This document shows, in pieces, positions 44,422 through 52,566 of a stretch of 56,272 nt of DNA. Numbering within the stretch: the stretch's first letter is position 1; each line of letters opens with the position of its first letter. The translations under genes were made by a program, and so were the position numbers. A model generated the notes under the pieces. It was not told the origin of the DNA and did not search any database. It saw only the letters and a list, made by a program, of their open reading frames with translations. Origin of the DNA: an uncultured Chlorobiaceae bacterium (GTDB lineage Bacteria > Bacteroidota > Chlorobiia > Chlorobiales > Chlorobiaceae). The DNA lies in contig CAJAIK010000046.1 in assembly GCA_903939765.1 (NCBI GenBank), positions 1-56,272 on the forward strand, written 5' to 3'.

Positions 44422-45111
44422 CTACTTCGTCCCCATAACTAACTTCCGATCACTATTGGGAAGCATCTCCAGAAATCCTTTGATGTAGTCAATCTGAGCT
44501 GTTGCAGGCTCATCTGGCGCAGAGCGTTCACTGGACACCCTTACCATCAGGTTGTCGGGCATGTCGCCCAGAATATGTTGTGCCAAACGATTAAGCCGGT
44601 CAAAACGTAACGCAACGAGCCGTGACTGACCAGTAGAAATATCAGTTTTCCCTCCAGTTATCCTCCAGTACATCACATCTTCGATTTGTTTGCCGTGATT
44701 CGCCGTAAAGGCAATCAGATCCTGTTTTCCTGCCTTTGTTGTGACTGTCGCAGACTTGGGTGGCGTAACAGTAAACCCTCCCGCCTGATAGCACATTTGC
44801 TGTGAATGACCGGCACGACGGATACCGTCACGACTCCAGGTCATCACCACTATTACCTTTTTTCCATCACCACGCTGAAAAGCCTGTGCGGCAACAAGAT
44901 CGTAGTCACCTTTCATCGATTCGTTCCAGCGCGGATCGACAAACGCACTTGCTATTGCCGTCCATCCATCGGGATGCACGTTTACCATCCTTTGAAGGTC
45001 AGGCATTGCTCCTTTATCGCTCTGATTTTTTCTCACTTCGACCAAGAGCACGGCTGAGCCGAGCAAGAGTGTTATGATAATGGCCAGAGCGTTATACCTG
45101 GTTATCCGCAT
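44422..45111 (-). CDS. epsI: EpsI-family exosortase partner protein (DUF3485)
   Basis: 229 residues. A membrane anchor (~7-25) is followed by the EpsI domain with 'GWTAIASAFVDPRWNESMKG', 'RAGHSQQMCYQAGGFTV' and 'DVMYWRITGG'. EpsI occurs beside exosortases or fused to their C-terminus; it probably works in processing or polymer coupling at the membrane. The start overlaps the exosortase end by 20 bases. It is the last gene of the minus-strand operon and converges with the radical SAM gene. Confidence 0.88.
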   Translation of the reverse strand: MRITRYNALAIIITLLLGSAVLLVEVRKNQSDKGAMPDLQRMVNVHPDGWTAIASAFVDPRWNESMKGDYDLVAAQAFQRGDGKKVIVVMTWSRDGIRRAGHSQQMCYQAGGFTVTPPKSATVTTKAGKQDLIAFTANHGKQIEDVMYWRITGGKTDISTGQSRLVALRFDRLNRLAQHILGDMPDNLMVRVSSERSAPDEPATAQIDYIKGFLEMLPNSDRKLVMGTK

Positions 45112-45967
45112 GTGCAGTTATTTCTGTTCGCTTTTTGCCTGTATAGGAATTGAATAAAAGATTATCGATCAGTGCAAGTGTGGCAAGTGCAACCACGAAG
45201 GCCAAAATGCCGGTAGTATTATGAAAAAGCCCTTGAGCAAAGCCGTCACCAACATACTGCGTTGCCAGTACCAGCAGGATTACCCGGAACAGGTTGGTGA
45301 TTACCGCAACAGGCAGAACGCAGGCCACCAAAACCGTGATATGCCAAGGCTTGCGCTTGACGCCTTGACGCAGATAGAGAACAGAGAGTGCGGTCAATGA
45401 AAATATTGAGTTCATGCCGGAGCAGGCCTTGGTCACTTCTGCGCTGTATGGACCGAAATAGAGAATGACGCCGTCAGAGATAACCGGAAAAAGCGTTGCA
45501 CTGATGATTTTGGCCGATGTCGCGGCAATGGCCAGAGCCAATTGAGAGGAAAAGAGGTCAGGAGCAATCCAGCCGATAAAAACAATAACGGTTCCGGCAA
45601 GCACCATAAAAAACGCGGATTTCCTGTATTGACGGGGAGAGAGTGCGGCAATCAGGCCGGCAGCCATGAAAAACAGGCTCCAGATTTCCACAATCATCAC
45701 TGGGTAAAGACGGCCTGTGATATAGAGCAGCCACCCGGCAAACAAAAAAACTGAGCCAGTCAGCAGATCACCGGTTCCCTCCCCGCGCAGCGAAGAGATG
45801 ATGCTGCTTCGTTCAATCCATAACACCAGAGCAATAATAACAAACAGCAACGAGTCATCGTTGTTGCCAAAAGAGGGGTTGAAGATGGTATAGCGTGCTG
45901 CTGCATGCACAGTAATCAGTGCAAACAGCAGCCAGGGGAGCCATGAGGCATGAAATCGAATACTCAT
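45092..45967 (-). CDS. Exosortase (transpeptidase-like membrane protease)
   Basis: 291 residues from ATG 45967, with about eight membrane helices. The catalytic triad is seen: Cys182 in 'TKACSGMNS', Arg228 in 'NLFRVILL' and His249 in 'FHNTTGILAF'. Exosortases cut PEP-CTERM proteins at the membrane and are thought to pass them to a surface target. The ATG shares one base with the upstream stop (TAATG). The frame is open further upstream, but those 68 residues lie inside the EpsD-like gene and are not exosortase-like. Subfamily is not assigned. Confidence 0.92.
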   Translation of the reverse strand: MSIRFHASWLPWLLFALITVHAAARYTIFNPSFGNNDDSLLFVIIALVLWIERSSIISSLRGEGTGDLLTGSVFLFAGWLLYITGRLYPVMIVEIWSLFFMAAGLIAALSPRQYRKSAFFMVLAGTVIVFIGWIAPDLFSSQLALAIAATSAKIISATLFPVISDGVILYFGPYSAEVTKACSGMNSIFSLTALSVLYLRQGVKRKPWHITVLVACVLPVAVITNLFRVILLVLATQYVGDGFAQGLFHNTTGILAFVVALATLALIDNLLFNSYTGKKRTEITAHADNQV

Positions 45968-47337
45968 TAACTGACGATTCGGATAGTTACAAGTACCCCG
46001 GCACCCAATAAAAATCCGGCGAAAAGCATAACCGGCACCCAGCGAAACGTCCGCATCTTCTCTGCCCGGCGGTGTAAACCAAAGCGGGCATAGAGATGGC
46101 TTGCACCTGTGCCGATAAGAAGCCCGGCGATGATAGAGAACGCTATCATCCAGAATGAAAGAATATTCCAAATCAGCAGCAGATCATAGCCGATCAGAAC
46201 CAGACTTAACCCTGCAACAAGAAAAAGAGTCAGTTGAACGAGAAGCGAGACCTGGTGTTTATGGTAATTAAATGTTGCGGAGTTATTGGCTGGAGCGCTC
46301 CGTTTATGCACTGGCCAAAGTTTTGGCAGCCAGAGAGTTCCCGTGAGAAAAGACTTTGAAGCAAAGAGCAGCAGCATGGCTGCCGTAAATGAGAGAGCGA
46401 GCGATACTGCTCCGGCAATTTGATGACGAAGTATGCTTTGCGCTCTTGCCGGATCAGGCATGGGCAATGCAATCCTCTGCAGTTTGTTTTTTGTTTCAGG
46501 TGCATCGGGTTTATACTCGCCGAAATAGGTGATTTTGGACGCATCAACTACAGCCCTCATTTTGTTTGAGAACGCTACAGCTCGTTGCTGGTTATTGAGG
46601 AGATTGGCGGCAGTCTGCTCAGCCGCAAGACCTTCAAGAGGAACGGGTACCACCGTGTGCAGCATCAGAATCATGGAAAACTTGTCTTGAACCCGCGCAA
46701 TAACAGGTACATTTGCTTTTGAGTTGCTCAACACCGTAACAATGGCAGGCTCAATCTGGTCGGTCGTAAGGGTTCGAGTTGCCCGTCTAAACGGTATCTT
46801 TTGTGCGTTAACCATATCAAGCAACGCGGCCAAGGAAGCTCCTTTGGCGGATGAAGCATTCAATGAGTGAAGAAACGGAACATTAACGCCTTGCATAATA
46901 ATCTCGTCGTACACCAGCAGTTTTCTCTGGGCAAAGAGGTTGGGATTTTTCGAAATGATCGTTTTGACTGTTTCCGGAGCAACCGCCTTGGCGGTTGAGG
47001 CAATCTCCCCTTCGGCAAATCCTGCAAGCACCCTGCGACGGGCATTGTGCATGGCAATGAGGAAGTCAGGTGATTGGTCGAGCTTCATTTTTGTTGCTTG
47101 CTGGGCGAGGAGTTCAGCACGGACCAATCCTGCAAGAATGGTTCGGCGCTGGTTACGAGCTACCGCCTCATCGGCACTTGGGGTGGCGGTGTGCTGATAG
47201 AGAAAATAGACTTCACGCTGGGTAATCTCAACGCCATTGACAACAGCAGCGACTCGACTATCAATACCATTGTCCTCTTCTGAGGAGCAGCCTGCAATGG
47301 TAAACGCAAGAAGCAGAATAAATAATACTTGTCTCAT
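45967..47337 (-). CDS. EpsD-family lipoprotein with C-terminal membrane domain
   Basis: 456 residues. A lipoprotein signal ends at Cys17 ('LAFTIAGCSSE'). Residues ~27-270 resemble the EpsD peptidyl-prolyl isomerase family of PEP-CTERM loci, with the SurA-like start 'VAAVVNGVEITQREVYFLY'. After a linker, four hydrophobic segments follow (about 306-326, 364-384, 388-410, 432-452), which is not usual for EpsD. Isomerase residues are not obvious, so a chaperone role is as likely. It sits 2 bases after the PEP-CTERM gene and overlaps the exosortase by one. Confidence 0.8.
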   Translation of the reverse strand: MRQVLFILLLAFTIAGCSSEEDNGIDSRVAAVVNGVEITQREVYFLYQHTATPSADEAVARNQRRTILAGLVRAELLAQQATKMKLDQSPDFLIAMHNARRRVLAGFAEGEIASTAKAVAPETVKTIISKNPNLFAQRKLLVYDEIIMQGVNVPFLHSLNASSAKGASLAALLDMVNAQKIPFRRATRTLTTDQIEPAIVTVLSNSKANVPVIARVQDKFSMILMLHTVVPVPLEGLAAEQTAANLLNNQQRAVAFSNKMRAVVDASKITYFGEYKPDAPETKNKLQRIALPMPDPARAQSILRHQIAGAVSLALSFTAAMLLLFASKSFLTGTLWLPKLWPVHKRSAPANNSATFNYHKHQVSLLVQLTLFLVAGLSLVLIGYDLLLIWNILSFWMIAFSIIAGLLIGTGASHLYARFGLHRRAEKMRTFRWVPVMLFAGFLLGAGVLVTIRIVS

Positions 47338-47339
47338 GG

Positions 47340-48134
47340 TTAAGCGACAGAGTTGTCAGCACTATTTTTCTTCCTTAACTTCATTGAAGATATAAGAACA
47401 CTGCCGACACCGATCAGCAGCATGCTGGCAGGCTCAGGTGCGGCTGAATTCGTGATCTGAATGCCATTGACTATCGCGTTTTTTCCAGCAACAGCAGACG
47501 AATATTCAATCGTCAAATTACCTCCAGCATCGGCCCTGAACGTTTCCATCATATAATTCTGGCCCGTCAAAAAAGTACTATTTGTCGCATTTGATGTACC
47601 TGCTTGCGTATAAGTCGTTGGATCGCCAACCTTATTCGGGCCCGTCAACTGCAATATCGAACCATTATCCGCTTTGTTCCCTTGAGTAAGCACATAAACA
47701 TCATAATGTGTGTACGCGGCAAGCCCGGAAATAGTAAAGCTTCCGGTTTCACCAGAGACCACATAATTATAACTATTCATCAGGTTTTTATACTCACCAA
47801 GACCGCTACCATAAAAACCTGATGTGGCTTTCGCAAGAGTAGTGATACCTTCAGAACTAAAAGTTAAAGTAGCCGGAGAAGAAGCTCCTGATGTCAACAT
47901 GAGAGTTGTAGAAACACCTGCAGAGAGATCAGGCTCTAAAATATTCCAAACATCACCGATGTTTCCAACCTGTACCGATCCATCATATGTTACCGCTCCC
48001 GAATAGTTATAAAGAGTATTCGAAGTATTCGGAGTGAACTTGATGTCAATCAAAGATGCTACCGTTGAGGCGTGCAATGGTGGACTCACTGCCATCATTA
48101 CCACCGCCGTAAGCGAATAAATAATGCGTTTCAT
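47340..48134 (-). CDS. PEP-CTERM protein, likely substrate of the adjacent exosortase
   Basis: 264 residues with an N-terminal signal peptide (~1-23, 'AVVMMAVSPPLHAS') and a C-terminal PEP-CTERM tripartite signal: 'PEPAS' at 233-237, a hydrophobic helix ('MLLIGVGSVLISSM'), and basic 'KLRKK'. The middle is Ser/Thr/Gly-rich beta structure with no recognised enzyme domain, fitting an extracellular or surface protein. A GGGAG lies upstream of ATG 48134. It is the first gene of the operon with EpsD-like, exosortase and EpsI. Confidence 0.9.
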   Translation of the reverse strand: MKRIIYSLTAVVMMAVSPPLHASTVASLIDIKFTPNTSNTLYNYSGAVTYDGSVQVGNIGDVWNILEPDLSAGVSTTLMLTSGASSPATLTFSSEGITTLAKATSGFYGSGLGEYKNLMNSYNYVVSGETGSFTISGLAAYTHYDVYVLTQGNKADNGSILQLTGPNKVGDPTTYTQAGTSNATNSTFLTGQNYMMETFRADAGGNLTIEYSSAVAGKNAIVNGIQITNSAAPEPASMLLIGVGSVLISSMKLRKKNSADNSVA

Positions 48135-48478
48135 TTTTATTCTCCCTGCGAGATGTTAATGATGAAAAAAGGATGCACGGAGCCCCTTGCGGATTTGATG
48201 TCTCGGCCTTCCTATGCCTTGTTAATAACAATTTTGTTACAATATAACCTTCTGCTTTCCAGGCTGCACAGCCAACCTGAGGCAACTCCCCTCAACAACA
48301 CCATAAGCCAAGCAGGACTTCCCAGCTATTTTTCTAACGATTAAATGTAAAAAAAAGTTAATAATATGAATTACTTTCCGAAATATCACACTCTATTGAG
48401 TTGATGATCAGGGATGGGCTGGCGATAGGATTTGTCAAATTTTCTCGATAAACCGATGCTTATTGTTCGTTTTGTTGT
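48135..48478 (-). other. Upstream region of the exosortase operon
   Basis: About 340 bases between the divergent exosortase operon and the next plus-strand frame. It should hold the promoter of the minus-strand operon. It contains the tandem palindromes at 48219-48242. I see no known riboswitch; in particular no GEMM c-di-GMP pattern. A plus-strand frame at 48072-48344 has no protein character. Confidence 0.45.
48219..48242. promoter_or_regulatory. Tandem palindromes upstream of the PEP-CTERM gene
   Basis: TTGTTAATAACAA (48219-48231) is a perfect 6+1+6 palindrome, and TTGTTACAA (48234-48242) repeats the same TTGT/ACAA half-sites as 4+1+4. They lie 85-108 bases before the PEP-CTERM ATG on the minus strand, a reasonable operator position. 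The regulator is unknown. Confidence 0.4.
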
Positions 48479-48840
48479 GTGATAACAATGTGCTCTAAGC
48501 GCAAGAGAGTGATGTGTTCTGCGATGGCCAACATTGCTTGGCGAATGGCGTGGGTTCAGGATGTTCAGCTCTCAAGCGTATGGCTGAGGGCTCATCTCTT
48601 CTTGTATCGAAGGTGGTTCAGTCAGCAAAAAATGGGACTGCACATAAAAGCACTTGACATCATCAAATATGTTTTCACGCTTCTCGGTATTGGTATGTTT
48701 GCCGGAGCACTCTTTCTCTCTCAGGGCATCATTTCGTTGACCTCTCCTTTCTGCCCAAAAGTGAAGAATAAGTGTGCAGAGAAAATGGTGATTATTGTTA
48801 TTCTTCCTGCCAGCCAATTTTTAAACCAAACAGAGAACTC
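48479..48840 (+). other. Doubtful small membrane ORF region
   Basis: A frame runs 48479-48874. From an internal ATG at 48632 it reads a short membrane helix ('YVFTLLGIGMFAGALFL') like the start of small DUF3592-type membrane proteins, then loses character and runs into the next gene's frame. This may be a truncated or degraded gene; I do not call a product. Confidence 0.25.
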
Positions 48841-49020
48841 ATGGACGCAAAAAATATTATACTTGAAGTGCTGAAAAAAGAGGAAAACCCTTTGAGCGCC
48901 GGTCAGATTACAGAAATCAGTGGACTGGATCGCAAAGAGGTCGATAAAGCGATGAAGGCGCTGAAAGATGAAGAGTTGATTGTTTCACCGAAACGCTGTT
49001 ACTGGGAAGCGAAGAAATAA
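48841..49020 (+). CDS. Small winged-helix DNA-binding protein
   Basis: 59 residues from ATG 48841 ('[20 protein letters not shown]'). The whole protein is one wHTH: '[31 protein letters not shown]' gives helix-turn-helix and wing lead-in, ending '[11 protein letters not shown]'. It resembles the N-terminal halves of MarR- and ArsR-type folds and small Chlorobi regulators. No sensor domain is present. The upstream extension to 48772 has no support. Confidence 0.8.
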   Translation: MDAKNIILEVLKKEENPLSAGQITEISGLDRKEVDKAMKALKDEELIVSPKRCYWEAKK

Positions 49021-49118
49021 TCTCCCGGCAAGAAGCATAAACAGGCATAGCAACACTTCTATAAGCGTTTAACTGTGTAGATGGTCAACAATAAGGCAAA
49101 TTCCAATCAACAGAGAAC

Positions 49119-50123
49119 ATGACGGTTGCACTGGTCACAGGAGCATCGGGTTTCATCGGGTCGCATCTCGTTCAACGCTGCCTGCATGAAGGATATGATG
49201 TGAAAGCACTTGTCCGGAAGGGCAATGCATGTATTGCTGGCTTGCAGAAGAAGGGTGTTGAAGTGGTTGAAGGTGATATCCGCGATGCCAGTGCGGTCAA
49301 CAGGGCGGTTAACGGCTGTGATCTTGTCTTTCATGTGGCCGCCCTTACCTCCGACTGGGGAGCGCTCAAAGATTTTACGGATATCAACATTGGTGGCACC
49401 CGTCATGTTTGCGAAGCGGCGCTCAGGGAGAAGGTAAAAAGGCTCGTTTACGTCAGTACCTATGAGTCCTTCGATCATTTCAGGCAGGAGCGGGTTAATG
49501 AAGAGACTCCCTATGCCATCCAGAATCAGCCATATCCCGACACCAAAATAGGCGGAAATGAAACCGTCTGGAACTATGCCGGATTGGGGATGAAGGTATC
49601 CATTGTCTACCCTGTCTGGGTTTATGGTCCGGGAGACCGTACGTTGTTCCCCCTCCTTGCTGATGGTATTCGCCGCCGACAACTCTTTTACTGGTCACAA
49701 CATGCTCCGATGAGCATGGTCTATATTGACAATCTTGTTGATCTTCTTCTTCTTGCGGCCGTGCACCCCGACGCTGTCGGTGAAGGTTTTCTTGCCTATG
49801 ACGGGGGAGCTATAACTTTTGAAGGAGTGTGTGAGCAAATCGCCTCCCGGATTCATGCAAAGCCTCCTTCACTCTACCTCCCGTTCAACCTTGTTTATCA
49901 GATTGCAGGACTGTTAGAGGCTCTCTATCGGATGATCAGGAGTTCAAAACGGCCACTGCTGACCCGTCATGCAGTCACCTTACTGGCCTCCCGCGCGGTT
50001 GTTGATGCGTCAAAAGCCCGACATGTGCTTGGCTGGTCGCCCAGGGTCGGTCTGGAAGAGGGTATGCGCCGGACACTCGACTGGCTTGTCAGTGTTGACC
50101 CGTCGGAGTGGAAGGTGAAGTAG
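49119..50123 (+). CDS. NAD-dependent epimerase/dehydratase (extended SDR)
   Basis: 334 residues. NAD-binding 'ALVTGASGFIGSHLVQRC' opens the protein, and the catalytic Tyr-Lys pair is in 'YPDTKIGGNE'. The N-terminal half resembles 3-beta-hydroxysteroid dehydrogenase/dihydroflavonol reductase and hopanoid-type sugar epimerases ('GDIRDASAVNRAVNGCDLVFHVAA'). The C-terminal substrate domain has 'ARHVLGWSPRVGLEEGMRRT'. A nucleotide sugar, a terpenoid or a chlorophyll-type substrate are all possible. It is a single gene, outside the polysaccharide operon. Confidence 0.85.
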   Translation: MTVALVTGASGFIGSHLVQRCLHEGYDVKALVRKGNACIAGLQKKGVEVVEGDIRDASAVNRAVNGCDLVFHVAALTSDWGALKDFTDINIGGTRHVCEAALREKVKRLVYVSTYESFDHFRQERVNEETPYAIQNQPYPDTKIGGNETVWNYAGLGMKVSIVYPVWVYGPGDRTLFPLLADGIRRRQLFYWSQHAPMSMVYIDNLVDLLLLAAVHPDAVGEGFLAYDGGAITFEGVCEQIASRIHAKPPSLYLPFNLVYQIAGLLEALYRMIRSSKRPLLTRHAVTLLASRAVVDASKARHVLGWSPRVGLEEGMRRTLDWLVSVDPSEWKVK

Positions 50124-50131
50124 GTGTGCTG

Positions 50132-50156
50132 ACCCAGGAATAGCCTGCGGGTTTTA
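50132..50156. terminator. Possible terminator between convergent genes
   Basis: ACCCAGG (50132-50138) can pair with CCT and GGGT (50144-50146, 50149-50152) around a 5-nt loop with a 2-base bulge, followed by TTTT. It lies between two convergent genes. The stem is weak. Confidence 0.35.
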
Positions 50157-50648
50157 AATCATGTACCACCCCTCAAGTGAAGCAGGCGGGCTTGACAGAG
50201 AGCCGGAAAAAAGGGTTGTCCTCAGTTCCCGGTTATGCGATGATGCCCATATCCAGTATTGATTGAGCGGATCAAATCTCTCCGTGCGCCCTCCTTTCAG
50301 CTTGGCAATCCGGCGCAGAAGAGGAATCTTGCCAGTACCGGCAGATTTCGTATATCCGGAAAATAACGCAGCGGTTTGATCCATCGCTCGCCCGATCTCC
50401 GTAAGAGGCAATGAAGGAAAACCCGGATAGTGGCCGTCAGACTCACGCTCTGAAAAAGAGGCTCTTGCAAAAACAAAAAGCATTGACGAACCCGATGTCC
50501 GCCCGCAGAGTGCATGAGTTAATAACAGATAAGGGAGAGTGTGGCGGATTATTGAAGAGATCTCTGATTCTTCACAAAACTTGACAGTTTCAGCAGTTGC
50601 AGGAAGCCCCAAAAGGGCCGCCTTTTCAAGCATTTCCTTGATGGTCAT
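50154..50648 (-). CDS. Hypothetical protein
   Basis: 164 residues, soluble by eye, starting 'MTIKEMLEKAALLGLPATAE'. I do not recognise a family. It has helical N-terminal and central segments and a Ser/Pro-rich end. There is no signal peptide or membrane helix. It converges with the epimerase gene and diverges from the broken DMT gene. An intact frame of this length with a plausible start suggests a real gene, but evidence is limited. Confidence 0.5.
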   Translation of the reverse strand: MTIKEMLEKAALLGLPATAETVKFCEESEISSIIRHTLPYLLLTHALCGRTSGSSMLFVFARASFSERESDGHYPGFPSLPLTEIGRAMDQTAALFSGYTKSAGTGKIPLLRRIAKLKGGRTERFDPLNQYWIWASSHNRELRTTLFSGSLSSPPASLEGWYMI

Positions 50649-50758
50649 CGGCTTTATATGAATTATGCGTGCTCGATTTTATCTTTAGAACACTCCGTCA
50701 AAACAATACCACAGTTGATTGTACGATTTTTATACGTATTTATAAAAAGAGTAATACT

Positions 50759-50987
50759 ATGAAAACAATCTTTCTGCTGCTGGCCTCAAACATCTTCATG
50801 ACCTTTGCCCGGGTATGGGCATCTGAAAAACATGCAGCACAAACCCCTCTATCTGGCAATTCTGGTCAGTTGGGGATTGGCTTTCTTTGAATGTCTCCTG
50901 CAAGTTCCAGCCAACAGGCTCGGCTACCAGAGCTTCAGCTTAGGCCAATTGAAGAGCCGCAAGGATTTCGCATTGTTGACTCGCTAA
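50759..50987 (+). pseudogene. Frameshifted and truncated DMT (DUF486) membrane protein gene
   Basis: The first 17 codons read 'MKTIFLLLASNIFMTFA', the exact style of DUF486 DMT-family proteins. The next codons should give 'WYGHLK', but an extra base in the GCCCGGG at ~50808-50814 shifts the frame. The +1 frame then gives 'YGHLKNMQHKPLYLAILVSW' and 'QVPANRLGYQSFSLGQLK', the family's core. The C-terminal third is lost: an unrelated tail ends at a stop at 50985-50987. The family is normally ~110 residues with four helices. The gene is broken here. Confidence 0.82.
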
Positions 50988-51015
50988 CGGTGAGACTCCA
51001 TAGCTGGCATCGCCA

Positions 51016-52071
51016 TTACTCTTTAAGCGAAGTCATATCAATCACAAAGCGATACTTTACATCACTTTTCATCAACCGTTCATAGGCTTCATTGATATCC
51101 TGAATTCTGATAACCTCGATATCCGAAGTGATTCCGTGCTTGCCGCAAAAATCGAGCATCTCCTGGGTTTCGGCGATTCCTCCGATAACCGATCCAGCCA
51201 CAGATTTTCGCCCCATTATCAAAGGCACGGTGCTCAACAACGGTTCAATGCCTCCGAGGAACCCGACAAGCACCAGCGTGCCGTCAAGCGACAGAGCCGG
51301 CATGTACGGGTTGAGATCGTGAACAGAGGGAACGGTATCAATGATCAGCTCGAATTGGCCTTTTACGGCGTTCATTTGGGCACTTTCGGTGGAGAGTACA
51401 ACATTATCGGCACCCAGACGACGCGCATCATGCTCTTTTCCCGGCGAACGCGTAAACAGTGTTACCTCAGCTCCCAGAGCTTTTGCGAGTTTCAGTGCCA
51501 TATGGCCGAGGCCGCCAAGGCCGATAACGGCCACGTTACTGCCCTTGCCAATGTTCCAGTGACGCAGCGGCGACCAGGTGGTAATCCCGGCGCAAAGCAG
51601 CGGAGCGGCTCCTTTCAGATCCAGTCCATCAGGTATGTTCAGGACAAATTTGTCCGACACAACGATTTGTTCGCTGTAGCCGCCAAAGGTATGCGTATGA
51701 TCATGCCGATCAACCGAATTATAGGTGTAGGTGGGGCTCTCTTCGCAATACTGCTCCAAACCTGACTGGCAGGCGGTACAATGCTGGCAGGAATCGACCA
51801 TGCAACCGACGCCGACAAGATCGCCTTGCTTGAAGCGGTTGACATCCGGCCCGACACGTACCACACGGCCGATAATTTCATGGCCCGGTACAAGAGGATA
51901 GGTGCTGCCTCCCCAGTCGTTGCGGACCTGATGCAAGTCAGAGTGGCAGACCCCACAATAGAGGATTGCGATAACCACATCGTCAGTGCGAGGATCGCGA
52001 CGTTCAAAACGATATGGGGTCAATGCGTCCCGTGAGGAGTGCGCGGCAAAACCAAGTACATTCATCGTCAT
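51016..52071 (-). CDS. Zinc-dependent alcohol dehydrogenase (YahK/CAD type)
   Basis: 351 residues from ATG 52071, preceded by a GGAG about 8 bases away. Catalytic zinc ligands are Cys in 'GVCHSDLH' and the His-Glu of 'VPGHEIIGRV'; the structural zinc loop is 'CQHCTACQSGLEQYCEE'. The cofactor site 'VIGLGGLGHMALKLAKALGA' is NADP-type, as in cinnamyl alcohol dehydrogenases and YahK aldehyde reductases. The frame is open upstream, but those residues are not family-like. It is a single gene. Confidence 0.92.
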   Translation of the reverse strand: MTMNVLGFAAHSSRDALTPYRFERRDPRTDDVVIAILYCGVCHSDLHQVRNDWGGSTYPLVPGHEIIGRVVRVGPDVNRFKQGDLVGVGCMVDSCQHCTACQSGLEQYCEESPTYTYNSVDRHDHTHTFGGYSEQIVVSDKFVLNIPDGLDLKGAAPLLCAGITTWSPLRHWNIGKGSNVAVIGLGGLGHMALKLAKALGAEVTLFTRSPGKEHDARRLGADNVVLSTESAQMNAVKGQFELIIDTVPSVHDLNPYMPALSLDGTLVLVGFLGGIEPLLSTVPLIMGRKSVAGSVIGGIAETQEMLDFCGKHGITSDIEVIRIQDINEAYERLMKSDVKYRFVIDMTSLKE

Positions 52072-52335
52072 CGTTGTTTCTCCATTCAATTTGTTGCGGT
52101 TTGTTCTCTGTGGAGCACCGCACAGAAATTTGTGATCACAAAGGCAATGTACGTCATTTCGCACAAACGGCGTAGTTCGATCCTTGCTGCCCACTCCTGC
52201 ATTCCATCACCAATTCCCTTGCATTAACGGCCATGAGTCTCCTCCATTACCAGAAATGGCCAAGCGTGCATGAGGCAAGGCGGTTGATGCTTACGGAATA
52301 TCATAATGCTGCAACGGCATCGTTTCAGGGCGGGT
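52072..52335. other. Region before the defence island, no clear gene
   Basis: A short frame from ATG 52233 gives about 42 codons ('MSLLHYQKWPSVHEARRL' onward) with no recognised family. The rest is the divergent promoter region of the alcohol dehydrogenase. Methyltransferase relics begin just after. Confidence 0.3.
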
Positions 52336-52512
52336 ATGAAAATCTTCAGGATTGAGAAGAAGCGCGAGGCAGAGGCAACGCGCGAAGAGTTCTTCACAGT
52401 CAAGGAGATACTCCACCCGGAAAAAGTGTTCACAGAAGTGAGGTTATCTGTCAGCTCTGGGCTAATCCCGAATAAAATATTGTTCAATCCACACAGAAGA
52501 TTCGTAAATTGA
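52336..52512 (+). pseudogene. Relic of a DNA methyltransferase C-terminal segment, copy A
   Basis: Reads 'IFRIEKKREAEATREEFFTV' and 'EILHPEKVFTEVRLSVSS'. The DNA matches the end of the methyltransferase relic at ~55119-55180: GGATTGAGAAG, GAGCGCG or AGCGCG, and CGAAGAGTTCTTCAC are shared, with a 15-base difference in the middle. Without a start region or motifs, it is a fragment. Together with the downstream copy it flanks the intact restriction module. Confidence 0.5.
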
Positions 52513-52566
52513 GTCACTACATTGTTGTATCTATCCAACCCGGTATTCAGTAATTAATTTATCGTC

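Noticed and set aside
45968-46171. N-terminal extension of the exosortase frame
   Set aside because: These 68 codons lie wholly within the EpsD-like gene, and the TAATG overlap with ATG 45967 gives a family-like start.
48135-48300. Possible c-di-GMP riboswitch before the PEP-CTERM gene
   Set aside because: The conserved GEMM loop sequences are not present on the minus strand; only palindromes are seen.
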